Source of the DNA: DATJBF01 sp035515475
GTDB taxonomy: Bacteria > Verrucomicrobiota > Verrucomicrobiia > Palsa-1439
Reading direction: 5' to 3'
Assembly (NCBI GenBank): GCA_035515475.1
Contig: DATJBF010000049.1
Location: 25,126 to 89,125, forward strand
DNA: 64,000 nucleotides
The stretch's first letter is position 1. Each line of letters opens with the position of its first letter. Below the pieces are notes generated by a model. It ran no database searches and was not told the origin of the DNA. It saw only the letters and a list, made by a program, of their open reading frames with translations. The translations under genes and the position numbers were made by a program. Below are positions 25,976-35,200 of the stretch, in pieces.

Positions 25976-26860
25976 TCACCGCCGGCAGAACCAACCGAAG
26001 GATGCCCAGGACTGGAACCACTTTTGCACCGCGGCCGGCCTGGCCCGCGCGGCTTTGGCACAGGCTTTCTCCAACGTCGTACCCCGCTGTAGCGCTCGCA
26101 GGACTTCAAACTGTTCGCGCGTCAGCGGCTTGTAATAAACCGACAGGTTCATCCGATGCACGACGATGTAGAGCGGTTGCGGTTTCAAACGCCGGAAGGT
26201 GAGGCGCGCGGCCCGTTTGTGGCTCAGTTCAACGGCGTTGCTGGCTTCGGCACGCAACCCGTCGTCCCTTTTCTTGGCAGCGAGGAGCAGATCGTCCACG
26301 GGATAACTCACGTCCAACAACGTGAGGTACGGCTGCAACGCCAGCCGGACCTTGGATGGATCGCGTCCGAGCAGATCGTCCACATCGATGACCGGTTCGG
26401 CGGCTTCGTCGAACGCGACGATGTGCGCCCATTCCAGACGGGCCATGTCCAATGCCAGGACCGGATGCGGCACGGTCCATTTCGGCTCTTCGCGGAGGAA
26501 TTTCTCGAGCCGGCGACCGAGATTGCGCAGCGAGAATGACACCGACGGATACCGGGCCAGGTAAGCGCGGGCCAGCCGGTCGAATCTTCGGTCCCCGAGC
26601 ACGGCCCGCAGGCCGGGATAATCGTCGTAGAAACAGTCGAGAAGCCGAAACCAATATTGCCGGTTATAGATCTCGAGCCGTTCGAACGACGTGAGCCGGT
26701 CGTTGGGTTTGATGAATCTGTCGGCCGTCGCCCGCGACGCCGGCTGCATGCGTCCGCGCGGCGCCAGCGGACGCATGATGGCACCGGCCACCGCAGCCTG
26801 CACGTCACGCAGCCGCGGTGGCGTGCTCCGCGAGGAATCGGTTCGCCTTGAGAGCTTCAT
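25976..26860 (-). CDS. bufC: DUF2063-family protein, bufferin biosynthesis partner (BufC-like)
   Basis: 294-residue protein. An N-terminal DUF2063 domain (RLEIYNRQYWFRLLDCFYDDYPGLRAVLG, then ARAYLARYPSVSFSLRNLG) is followed by a C-terminal part with YIVVHRMNLSVYYKPLTREQF. This resembles the winged-helix/RRE-like domain of BufC-type partners, which present the precursor to the DUF692 enzyme. ATG at 26860, overlapping bufB by 56 bp, so the two are co-expressed. The final residues are WFCRR. Confidence 0.82.
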   Translation of the reverse strand: MKLSRRTDSSRSTPPRLRDVQAAVAGAIMRPLAPRGRMQPASRATADRFIKPNDRLTSFERLEIYNRQYWFRLLDCFYDDYPGLRAVLGDRRFDRLARAYLARYPSVSFSLRNLGRRLEKFLREEPKWTVPHPVLALDMARLEWAHIVAFDEAAEPVIDVDDLLGRDPSKVRLALQPYLTLLDVSYPVDDLLLAAKKRDDGLRAEASNAVELSHKRAARLTFRRLKPQPLYIVVHRMNLSVYYKPLTREQFEVLRALQRGTTLEKACAKAARARPAAVQKWFQSWASFGWFCRR

Positions 26861-27653
26861 GGTGGACCTCGTCGAACGACGGGATGTGCGCGTCCCACTC
26901 CAGCAACGTGGCCGTCGGGCCGACGAGCCGGATGGCGTGCCCGTACAGTTTCCAGACCGGGTCGATGACCGGATGATCGTGCGTATCGAGAATGTATTTG
27001 CGGTATTTGGAGTGGCCGGCGATGTGGAACTGGGCGACCCGGTGGTGCGGGATGTTGTTGACGTAGTCGTACGGATTGAAGTTGTGGTTCATCGACGAGA
27101 CGTAAATGTTGTTCACGTCGAGCAGAATGCCGCAGTCGGCTTTCTCGACGACCTCGGTGAGGAACTCCCACTCGGTCATCTCGGAAACGTGGAACTCGGC
27201 GTAACTGCTGACGTTCTCGACGGCGATGGGCACCTCGACGAAGTCGCGCACGGCGCGGATTTTCTCAGCAGTGATTCTTGCCGCCTCGTGCGTGTACGGC
27301 ATGGGCAGCAGGTCGTGCGTGTAGGTGCCGTCGACGCTGCCCCAGCACAGGTGATCGGAGAGCCACGGCGTCTTCGTGCGTTTCACGAGATTCTTCAATC
27401 GCTTGAGATGCTCGCGGTTCAGCTTGTCAGCCGAACCGAAGTACATCGACACGCCGTGTTGGACGACGCGGTATTGTTCGAGGATCTGGTCGAGCACGTG
27501 CAACGGACGGCCACCGTCGACCATGAAGTTCTCGGAAATGATCTCGAACCAATCGACGACGGGTTTCTTGGAGAGGATGTGCTGGTAATGCGGCACGCGC
27601 AGGCCGATGCCGATGCCGTAATCGGTGAAGGCGTTGAACGGATTCGCGGGCAT
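26805..27653 (-). CDS. bufB: DUF692 multinuclear non-heme iron oxidase (BufB-like)
   Basis: 282-residue TIM-barrel MNIO enzyme. Candidate iron ligands are all present: SDH (99-101), ENVSSY (146-151), DVNN (179-182), QFHIAGH (208-214), HDH (225-227) and EW (252-253). Characterised family members oxidatively modify Cys or Asp of ribosomal peptides (methanobactin, thiaglutamate pathway, bufferins). The adjacent Cys-rich precursor and DUF2063 partner point to post-translational Cys modification here. ATG at 27653, 71 bp after the precursor stop. Confidence 0.92.
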   Translation of the reverse strand: MPANPFNAFTDYGIGIGLRVPHYQHILSKKPVVDWFEIISENFMVDGGRPLHVLDQILEQYRVVQHGVSMYFGSADKLNREHLKRLKNLVKRTKTPWLSDHLCWGSVDGTYTHDLLPMPYTHEAARITAEKIRAVRDFVEVPIAVENVSSYAEFHVSEMTEWEFLTEVVEKADCGILLDVNNIYVSSMNHNFNPYDYVNNIPHHRVAQFHIAGHSKYRKYILDTHDHPVIDPVWKLYGHAIRLVGPTATLLEWDAHIPSFDEVHHEALKANRFLAEHATAAA

Positions 27654-27724
27654 GGGGACGAGGTTTGGTGGTGGGAGCGGCCGGCCGCCGCTCCCACGTC
27701 ACTCAAACGCTGAGTCGGCAGTTC

Positions 27725-28003
27725 TCAGGGCTTGTTCGTGTTACAGCCGCCCTTGCCCTTGCAGGAATTCTTGCCCTTGCAGCCGTTGTCGCTCGACTCG
27801 CAGCCGCCCTGACCTTTGCAGTCGTTCTTGCCTTTGCAGTCGTGCTTGCCCTTGACGCCTGAGTCGTCCATCTTGCCCCAACTCGACAGGCTGGTGCCCG
27901 TCGTGCTCGTCGTGGGTTGGCTGGCATACATCCGTGCCGCGGCGCCGGTCATCAAGCCGGCCATGGCGGCACCTGCGACCAATACTGTCGTCGTTCTCTT
28001 CAC
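27725..28003 (-). CDS. bufA: six-cysteine bufferin-like RiPP precursor
   Basis: 92-residue peptide with a signal peptide (TTVLVAGAAMAGLMTGAAA, 4-22). A short linker leads to a Lys/Gly/Cys-rich core. Six Cys lie at 56, 62, 68, 75, 81 and 87, forming two copies of C-x5-C-x5-C: CKGKNDCKGQGGC and CKGKNSCKGKGGC. By analogy with bufferins, it would be exported, with Cys modified by the MNIO enzyme, and bind copper or another metal. GTG start with AGGAGGAG 5 nt upstream. Note the internal duplication and the absence of an EGKCG motif. The modification itself is inference. Confidence 0.85.
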   Translation of the reverse strand: MKRTTTVLVAGAAMAGLMTGAAARMYASQPTTSTTGTSLSSWGKMDDSGVKGKHDCKGKNDCKGQGGCESSDNGCKGKNSCKGKGGCNTNKP

Positions 28004-28320
28004 TGCGACTCCTCCTGGATGTTGGGTTTGTTTTTCGGGTCCCCGCTTCCGTCACGCCAGACAGAAACAGGCCCGGTCTCACGCTTGGCTTAGGATGCGC
28101 GTTCCGGCCCGCTCGTTTCAAACGGCAGGACGCAATGCGCCCCCAGCCCTGGATCCACGTGAACTCTCGCCACCAGGCACGAAGCTAATCCATTCAGCCC
28201 CCGAAAGCAAATCGGGTTGTAGCCGTCCCGCTCTGTCGGGGCGCATTCCCGGCACGGCGATTCACCCCGAAAGCTTTCGGGGCAGGGAGCGCCGTGGCTA
28301 CATCCTCCCGTCTCGCGCCA
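28004..28320. other. bufA upstream region with a GTAGCC palindrome
   Basis: 317 bp between doxX and bufA. About 28215-28310 is a GTAGCC...GGCTAC repeat carrying CCCCGAAAGCTTTCGGGG. The remaining part upstream of bufA should hold its promoter, but no convincing sigma-70 hexamer pair was seen. Confidence 0.5.
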
Positions 28321-28779
28321 TTACCCCTTCTTCTGTCCGCGCAGTTTCGCAATGATTGCATCGAGCGAGAACACGCCGGGACCAAAGATCCAGACAATTG
28401 CTACCGCGAACATGAACAGGAACGGCGTGGCGGACAGAAATCCGTCGGGATTGGTGAAGATGTGCTGAACCTTGTCGAAATCCGCGGTCAGATAGGCCAC
28501 GGTCAGGACAATGAGTAGAGGCACGGTCGCGATGCGCGAACCCAGCCCCAGCAGCAACAGCAGGCCACACGAACATTCCACACTCCCGGTCAGAGCCGCG
28601 TTGAATTTGGGCATCGGGATATGGAGGCTGGCGAAGAACCCGGCAACCTTGTCGAGATGCAAGAGTTTGCCTTTCCCCGTCAGGAAAAACTGCCAGCCCC
28701 AGTACAACCGGATCACCAGCAAAAACGGTGACTGCAGTTTCGAAACCAGTTTGACGTAGAGTCGGTACAGTTTGGTCAT
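28321..28779 (-). CDS. DoxX-family membrane protein
   Basis: 152-residue four-helix membrane protein of the DoxX type: LLVIRLYWGWQFFLTGKGKL (20-39), GSVECSCGLLLLLGLGSRIA and a C-terminal LFMFAVAIVWIFGPG helix. DoxX proteins often accompany DUF692/DUF2063/precursor operons, and this one lies upstream on the same strand. It is separated by 317 bp containing a repeat, so co-transcription is not certain. Start MTKLYRLYVKL at 28779. Confidence 0.83.
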   Translation of the reverse strand: MTKLYRLYVKLVSKLQSPFLLVIRLYWGWQFFLTGKGKLLHLDKVAGFFASLHIPMPKFNAALTGSVECSCGLLLLLGLGSRIATVPLLIVLTVAYLTADFDKVQHIFTNPDGFLSATPFLFMFAVAIVWIFGPGVFSLDAIIAKLRGQKKG

Positions 28780-28792
28780 GGCGTTATCCTCG

Positions 28793-29941
28793 TCATTTCT
28801 CGGCGGTGAAAAGAATCTCGATATCGAAGTGTTTCTCACGATGCACGGATCGGGAGGCCCCCGCGTAATACAACGTGACGAACGCCTCAAACAAATCTCT
28901 CGTCGCCAAAATCCGCACCAGGAACCGCTGGGTCCGGTGCGGTACGTGTTGCGTCGGAGAGCCGGGCCGAACCGGGCCGGCCCCCACATCCGGCCAGGCC
29001 ACCTGGGACAACCGATTCAGGGCGTCTTCCGTGGGATAAAACCGGATGTCCTTGAAACCAACCGCCTCGAGCCGGTCATGGATGTCAAACACATCCGTCT
29101 TCCACGGGTGCGCCGGCGAAACAGTGAGGTAACTGAAGGGTGAATTCCTCCGAATGACGTCCAGCATCCGGTTGGAGACCGGGTTGTTGGGGTTGGTTTC
29201 ACACGGCAACGCGGAGATGAACGTGCCGCCCGGCTTCAGCAGCGAATACAGATCCGCGAACAAAACCCCCAGATCGCTGTAGACGTGCTCGAGCGTGTGG
29301 CTCGAATAAATCACGTCAAAACTCGACGGCTGAAATGTCCGGGTCAGTTCCTGGTGTGACACGACCGTGATCTCGTGGTATGGCGGGCTCTCCGGCCGCA
29401 CAACATCCGTGCAAATCACCCGGGCCGTTTCGTTGGTTTGCTTGACCAACAACCCCTCGAAACCGTTGAGCGCGCCCAGACACAGCACTGCCACGCCGTT
29501 CTGCTTCAGCCGATTGCGAATGACCGACATTTTCGCCACGTGGCCCAAGCTCGACGGCACCGGAAACGATGCAATCGCTTGTTTGAATCCCGCCGAATGT
29601 CCCACCCACAGACTGTCGAGATCGATCTCGCCGATTTGAATGCGGCCTGCATCTGTTGTGGAGCTGCGAATCTCCCACCGAGACAGATCACCAAACTGCC
29701 GTCTCAATCTCTTGTTCGTGGAGGCGTCGGGGCCGTTCAGACATTGAAAGGTTTGCAGATACGACCAATCGGCAGGAGACGCAACCCGCCAGTGGTAGCC
29801 GAGACGGGAATACGCCCGGCCATTCAACTGCTCGGTCGCAGGAAGTTGCCCGGACAGGGTCGACGTTTTCTGGAGATTCGACGGCAGCCCGGCCGATGGC
29901 AGGCTCGACTGCGGAGTGTCGGTCGATTGATTGGATCTCAT
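28793..29941 (-). CDS. class I SAM-dependent methyltransferase
   Basis: 382-residue protein. The C-terminal two thirds is a methyltransferase fold: AVLCLGALNGFEG is the SAM-binding loop in a degenerate form, and FDVIYSSHTLEHVYSDL is the motif-II-like segment. YSLLKPGGTFISALP is the following strand. The N-terminus (about 1-100) is Ser/Thr-rich and of unknown role. Start at MRSNQSTDTP (29941); the frame extends to 30010. The substrate is unknown; similar domains occur in sugar or polysaccharide methylation. It is 13 bp upstream of doxX on the same strand. A link to the bufferin-like locus is possible but unproven. Confidence 0.75.
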   Translation of the reverse strand: MRSNQSTDTPQSSLPSAGLPSNLQKTSTLSGQLPATEQLNGRAYSRLGYHWRVASPADWSYLQTFQCLNGPDASTNKRLRRQFGDLSRWEIRSSTTDAGRIQIGEIDLDSLWVGHSAGFKQAIASFPVPSSLGHVAKMSVIRNRLKQNGVAVLCLGALNGFEGLLVKQTNETARVICTDVVRPESPPYHEITVVSHQELTRTFQPSSFDVIYSSHTLEHVYSDLGVLFADLYSLLKPGGTFISALPCETNPNNPVSNRMLDVIRRNSPFSYLTVSPAHPWKTDVFDIHDRLEAVGFKDIRFYPTEDALNRLSQVAWPDVGAGPVRPGSPTQHVPHRTQRFLVRILATRDLFEAFVTLYYAGASRSVHREKHFDIEILFTAEK

Positions 29942-30189
29942 CTCGTCACGCCTACAGGACCCTGCCAGCCGGCTGGCGTTTTCTATACCGACGCGGGGTC
30001 GGGGAGTCAAGTGGCGACTGATCCGCTTTCAAACTGTGGTGGACGCTCCTCCAGTTGTTTGCGGGCAGAACGGCTGAAGGCGATGGCGTACGCAACCATG
30101 GAGTGTTCTCGAACGAATCAGACCTCGCCTCACGGCGGCGTCAGGTTCTTCACATCGCGCGGCTTAGAAGGGACGGGTTCGAAGAGATG

Positions 30190-30561
30190 TTAGATATTCA
30201 AGGTCGCCACCGGCTTGAATGGATAGGAAAACCCAATCTCAGCCAAGTCGATGCAAGGGATTTGTTCTCTCCCCGCTCTGCGCCACGCCCAGACTCGGTG
30301 TCTTCCGTCAAGCCACTGTTTCCCACAAATGATCGCCGGTGGAAGACTTTTCCCAACCATTTCCTCCGTGTACGCTCGATCTCGATAATCGGTCCAAACC
30401 GGGACGGCAGGAAATGCGCTTGCCGGCACATTTCGGATCTTGAACCGATGCCGTCGCAAACGATCCAAAAGCTCTTCGGTGCCCGAGCACCCGACCATTT
30501 CGGATAAGAATGTTTGCACGTCGTCGGGTAATTCGGAAAAGCGGCATTGACGAAGGCTCAT
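30190..30561 (-). CDS. ParB/Srx-like protein coupled to a PLD nuclease
   Basis: 123-residue protein. LPPAIICGKQWLDGRHRVWA followed by WRRAG (about 74-98) resembles the ParB/sulfiredoxin core, where the DGRHR Arg contacts nucleotide or DNA. The N-terminal half (ELPDDVQTFLSEMV) is helical. The ATG overlaps the stop of the nuclease gene (ATGA), so the pair is one translational unit. ParB-like domains can be CTPases, nucleases or kinases, and which applies is unknown. 30011-30189, upstream of the methyltransferase, shows no gene. Confidence 0.6.
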   Translation of the reverse strand: MSLRQCRFSELPDDVQTFLSEMVGCSGTEELLDRLRRHRFKIRNVPASAFPAVPVWTDYRDRAYTEEMVGKSLPPAIICGKQWLDGRHRVWAWRRAGREQIPCIDLAEIGFSYPFKPVATLNI

Positions 30562-31421
30562 CGGGCGGAAGCCACCAGCGACCACTTCTTCCCATCGAAC
30601 GTTATCACCCCTTGCCGCTTCAAAAACTGCTGTGCGTTGCGGACCGCGTGTTTCCACCGCTTGCCAAAACGCTGGCCATTGATAACGAGTTCGACCGAGT
30701 CATCACACAAATCGGGCAAAACCTGCTGGATACGGGGGTGAAGTTCAGCCGTGGTCAAGGGTCCCTTGGACAAAACGTAAACGATGGCGTCCGAGTAAAG
30801 ACTGTGCGCGGAGCGATTCCCCACCTGGGCTCGAAGGAACTGAACTCTGGCTTTCCGCAGCTTCTGATTGAACCTTTGCCGGAGTTCCGCTCTGGCCGAA
30901 CGTTGGACGCGATCGAATTCGTCCACCAACTCATCGCCGACCTTGGAAATGTCATCCAGCAATTCCGGGCTTATCTGGCTACCGACGCGCCCATACGATT
31001 CAAGATCGGATCGGATTCTCCGAACCAATCCTGGCTCGCGCAGCCCAACACCGTACTCGTAGTTCATTTCCAGACCTGATGGTGTTAGGTTCGCCGAGGT
31101 AACAATCGCAAAGTCTTCATCTCGCAGGTACACCTTGGCGTGGAGTTTGGGCACGGCGATTATCTTTGAGTCATTTGCCACCTGAGCGAACAACCTCAGC
31201 GCAGGCATATCCAGCGATCCGTTCAGGACGCTATCGCTGCGAACATCTGTGAAGACGCGCAGACGGATGGGACGGCTGGACAAGGCGTCACATATCCATT
31301 TGGCCTCAGCCGTCTTTATGTATGGACTGGCAATCAGCAAATCGGATGAGACACCTTCGAGAAAAGACTCGAATGTCCGGCGCCAAGGGCTTGGAAACAA
31401 TTCAATCACGAGTAAGCCCAT
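30558..31421 (-). CDS. phospholipase D-family nuclease with C-terminal winged-helix-like domain
   Basis: 287-residue protein. LLIASPYIKTAEAKWI (28-43) and PKLHAKVYLRDEDFAIVTSA (91-110) form a PLD fold. His94, Lys96 and Asp101 give one HKD motif, followed by NLTPSG. A single HKD per chain, as in Nuc and BfiI, implies a dimeric active site. Residues about 205-280 (YVLSKGPLTTAELHPRIQQV, then WKHAVRNAQQFLKRQGVI) look like a winged helix for DNA binding. The gene starts inside the end of a DNA-methyltransferase stub. It is probably the nuclease of a former restriction-modification or defence module. Confidence 0.78.
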   Translation of the reverse strand: MGLLVIELFPSPWRRTFESFLEGVSSDLLIASPYIKTAEAKWICDALSSRPIRLRVFTDVRSDSVLNGSLDMPALRLFAQVANDSKIIAVPKLHAKVYLRDEDFAIVTSANLTPSGLEMNYEYGVGLREPGLVRRIRSDLESYGRVGSQISPELLDDISKVGDELVDEFDRVQRSARAELRQRFNQKLRKARVQFLRAQVGNRSAHSLYSDAIVYVLSKGPLTTAELHPRIQQVLPDLCDDSVELVINGQRFGKRWKHAVRNAQQFLKRQGVITFDGKKWSLVASAR

Positions 31422-31585
31422 TCCGCGTCGACGTTGCCGTACGTCTTCTTGCGAACCAGACCGAATGGGGGGCTCGTCGTATTAAAATCGACAGAAGCAT
31501 CGGCGACCTGAGTACTCATCAAATCAAGCGCGTCGCCCAGATAGATCCTTCCAAGTTTCGTATGAAAGAACTCCATCGTGCTCAT
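31406..31585 (-). pseudogene. N-terminal stub of a DNA methyltransferase
   Basis: 59-codon frame starting MSTMEFFH. LGRIYLGDALDLM then TTSPPFGLVRKKTYGNVDAE matches the N-terminus of PvuII-like N4/N6 DNA methyltransferases, where the SPPF motif is catalytic. It ends at a TGA soon after the YGN block, and the SAM-binding part is absent. The last 16 bp overlap the PLD nuclease start. This looks like a deletion that removed most of the methylase and left the nuclease gene joined to its 5' end. Confidence 0.7.
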
Positions 31586-32261
31586 CGGGACGACAATACC
31601 CAGACAGGTTGTGAAGCTGAAGCCTTAAGCAATGCGGCGATCATTTTTTTGTTCGCCTCCGCGAACACGTCCTTGGCATGTCGCGCAGTGTAACGAACTG
31701 GAGAGGTTTCGACAATCCCGAACCGCGAGCGCGTTCACCAGCAGCCGCAACTTAGCACCGCCCTCAAGAACGGCGGGCTCTTGTCTCCTGATTGCGTGCC
31801 TCCTGTCTCCTGACTTCCCTGTCCGCCGTAGCCGCGCCGTCGTCAAGGGCCTCCGCCGAAGCTGCGGCGCTTTCGCGAAGGTGGAAGCGTCATGAGGCGT
31901 CGGCGAGTTGGAGCAGGCGGATGATTTGACCTCCTTTTTGCTCGCTGACTGCTGAGAGCCGACGGCTGATAGCTTTCCTCTTCCGATTCTTCTTGATTCA
32001 ACACGCCGGCAGGTTTACAAACGCGTGCGTCACCCCGCGGGGCTTGATTCTACATGCCCCGATCGCGCCGCGTCTGCGCGAAGATGTACTCTCACGTCGG
32101 AGCGACAGTCAATTAACTGAGGCGAGTTGCCTTTGGAGGCGAGCAAACTTATCGGAACGGGAACTTGCGGCTCTGGTCAGTCTCCGCATTTTTCCGCGTC
32201 CAAGCGTCTAAACCGCTCGCACCTTAAACTGCGAATTTCAATCAAAAGGAAAGCTGCAAGT
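31586..32261. other. gene-free repeat-rich gap
   Basis: 676 bp with no supportable gene. It holds GTCTCCTGA units near 31780-31815, a GCCGAAGCTGCGGC palindrome near 31850-31870 and an AGCTTTC/GCTGACTGCTGAGAG copy at about 31945-31975. AAAGGA just before 32262 serves the next gene. Confidence 0.55.
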
Positions 32262-35200
32262 ATGAAAATGCATTCAACTCTCAGGGGCTTGTCTATTTTG
32301 ACATTCATGTCCTGCACGATCTTAGCGGGAAAGTGCTTGGGGACGCAGCCGTGGGGTACGGCACTGGGCTCATTCAATGGCGTGGCAAACTACTCGAACG
32401 GTAGCGGGACCTACGACAGTGGAATTCACAACTACATTGGGAGCGTGGATGTGGGCCTAGAGTGGCAATGTGTGGAGTATGTGCAGCGATATTACTACAC
32501 ACAATACGGATTGAACCTTCGTGGTTTGAGTGGCGGATTGAATGCTTGGCAGTTTTTTGGCAGCGCATCGATTATGCAATTAGCGGCCTACGCCAATGGC
32601 AGTACAACAGCACCGCAGGTCGGTGACATTCTCTGCTTCAATGAAACCGGTTCCGGACTTGGCCATGTCGCCATTATTCGAGCCGTTGACCAAGCGAATT
32701 TGCTAGTGCATGTAATTCAGCAGAACGTAAAGAACGGCGATTCGAGTCCTAACGGCTACGGAACGGATGTCGACTGGACGTTCAAATACAGCGTCAGCGG
32801 TGGAACCTACACAGTCGATGTTACCTTAGCAAATGTTGGAGGCTCGCGCCTCGGTCCCGACTTTTACTGTCAAGGCTGGTTGAGAAAACCATCCGGCGGA
32901 CGCCTGTCGGCTCCGACGTTGATCGCTCCAGTCAATGGCGCGTCAGGAGTTTCCACAACGCCATCTTTCTCTTGGTCACAGGTTTCCGGGAATCAAGGCT
33001 ATAGAATCATAGTTTCCACATCGGCCAGCGATCTGCCCACAGACCCGAAACAGGCTGGTGGCACTCCCAGCAATGGTTTTAACCAAACGGTTGTCCAAAA
33101 CACGACCAGTTATACTTTGAGCGGCACACTTACTGCCGGCACGACCTACTACTGGGCAGTGCACGCGCTTGGGACAACCTTGGATCAAGCTGGTTACTGG
33201 TCGAGCGGGAATAGTTTCACCACTGCTCAACCCCCAACAGTCACGGTCACCTCACCAAACGGCGGCGAAAATTGGCAAGTTGGCAGTTCCCATAACATTA
33301 CTGCCACTTCATCAGGGAGCATTACGAGTGTCGAAATTGATTATTCGATAAATGGCGGATCGACGTGGATTTACTTCACTGGTTATTCACCGCTCAATAA
33401 CACGATTAATGTGCCTTGGACGATTCCCAATGCGCCTTCCACAACCTGTAGAGTGAGAGTGATAATTGGCTATAATGGGGGAACTGTGTCAGACGTAAGT
33501 GATGGGAATTTTGCCATCAGCTCGCCGACGGATACGACTCCGCCAACTGTATCAATCAGCACTCCGACCAGCGGACAGACGTTCACCGCGACGCCCATCA
33601 CAATCAGTGGCACGGCCAGCGATTCCGGCAGTCCGAGCACCGGCGTGAGTCTGGTTCAAGTGCAAGTGAACGGAACCGGCGGCACGTGGCAAACAGCCAG
33701 CGGCACGACCAGTTGGAGTGCATCGGTGTCGCTGAGTTCAGGGGTCAACACGATCTATGTCCGCGGTCGGGATGGGGTGGGCAACTATTCCACCATTGCT
33801 TCGGTGAGCGTAACCTATAATCCACCAGACACGCAAGGGCCAGCGATTACAATCGTTTCGCCCGCCAATAACGCCACCGTGACCAGCGCCAGCCTGCCGG
33901 TGAGCGGCACGGCCAGCGACAGTGGGCGCGGCAATAACGGCGTTTCGTCCGTGACGGTGAACGGCGTCAGCGCCAACGGCGGCACGGCCAGCGGAGCCGG
34001 TACGGCCAATTGGAATGCAACGATCACACTCAGTCCCGGCGTGAACACAATTACCGTGGCCGCCAAGGACACGTTCAACAACTCCAGCCAGCAGCAGATC
34101 AGCGTGACCTACAGTCCCCCGGACATCACGCCGCCGACGGTTACAATTAGCAGTCCGGCCAGTGGCACAACCTACACGAGCGCGCAGACCGTGACGATTA
34201 ACGCCGCGGCTTCCGACGATGTCGGGGTGACACGGGTTGACTTTTATGATGGGACGACACTGAAGAGTTCGGACACAAGTTCTCCCTACGGTTACTCGTG
34301 GGCTATCAGCAGCGACGACAACGGTAGCCACAACTGGACGGTGCGCGCCTATGACGCTGCTGGCAACTCCAAGACTTCGTCGGTTGTAACTTTGACCGTG
34401 AACATTTCAACAGCGGATACAACTCCTCCGGCTGTGGCGATCAACAGTCCAACCAGCGGGCAGAGCTTCACCACGTCGACGATCACAGTTAGTGGCACGG
34501 CGAGCGATCAGGGCAGCCCAAGCACGGGCGTAGCGTTGGTGGAACTACAGGTCAACAGCGCCGGCTGGCAGACCGCCAGTGGCACGACAAGTTGGAGCAG
34601 CCTGGTATCACTCGCCTCAGGTTCGAACCTGATTCAAGCTCGCAGCAAGGATGGGGCTGGCAATTATTCGTTTATTGCCGCGATTAGCGTAATCTATACG
34701 CCGCCGTCCGGCTCGTTGCAGGTAACGATCAGCCCATCTGACGCAGTACTCGCGGGGGCGCAATGGCAGGTCGACGGCGGGACCTGGCAAGACAGCGGCG
34801 CAACTGTCCCCGGCTTGGCTGTTGGCAGTCATCCAGTGGCATTCAAGACCGTGAGTGGGTGGAACACACCAGCCAGTCAAGTCGTGAGCATTTCCAACGG
34901 TTCGACTACGACGACCACGGGGACATACACGCTCTTAACGACCTCCGGTTCACTTCAAGTGATCATCAATCCGGCCAGCGCGGTCAATGCCGGGGCGCAA
35001 TGGCAAGTGGATAGTGGCGCGTGGCAGGACAGCGGCATAGCGGTTTCCGATCTGAGCGCGGGCGACTACTCCGTGGCGTTCAAGCCGATTGGCGGTTACA
35101 CGACACCAGGCAATCTCATGGTAAGCATCACTAACGGCTCAACCACTACGGCATCGGGCACCTACATTCCAACATCCACACCAACCATCACGAGTCCGAC

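Noticed and set aside
31820..31935. Minus-strand AAGGAGGTC followed by IIRLLQLADAS, resembling a UreF start
   Set aside because: A stop follows at once and the rest is a palindromic repeat; too short to call a gene or remnant.
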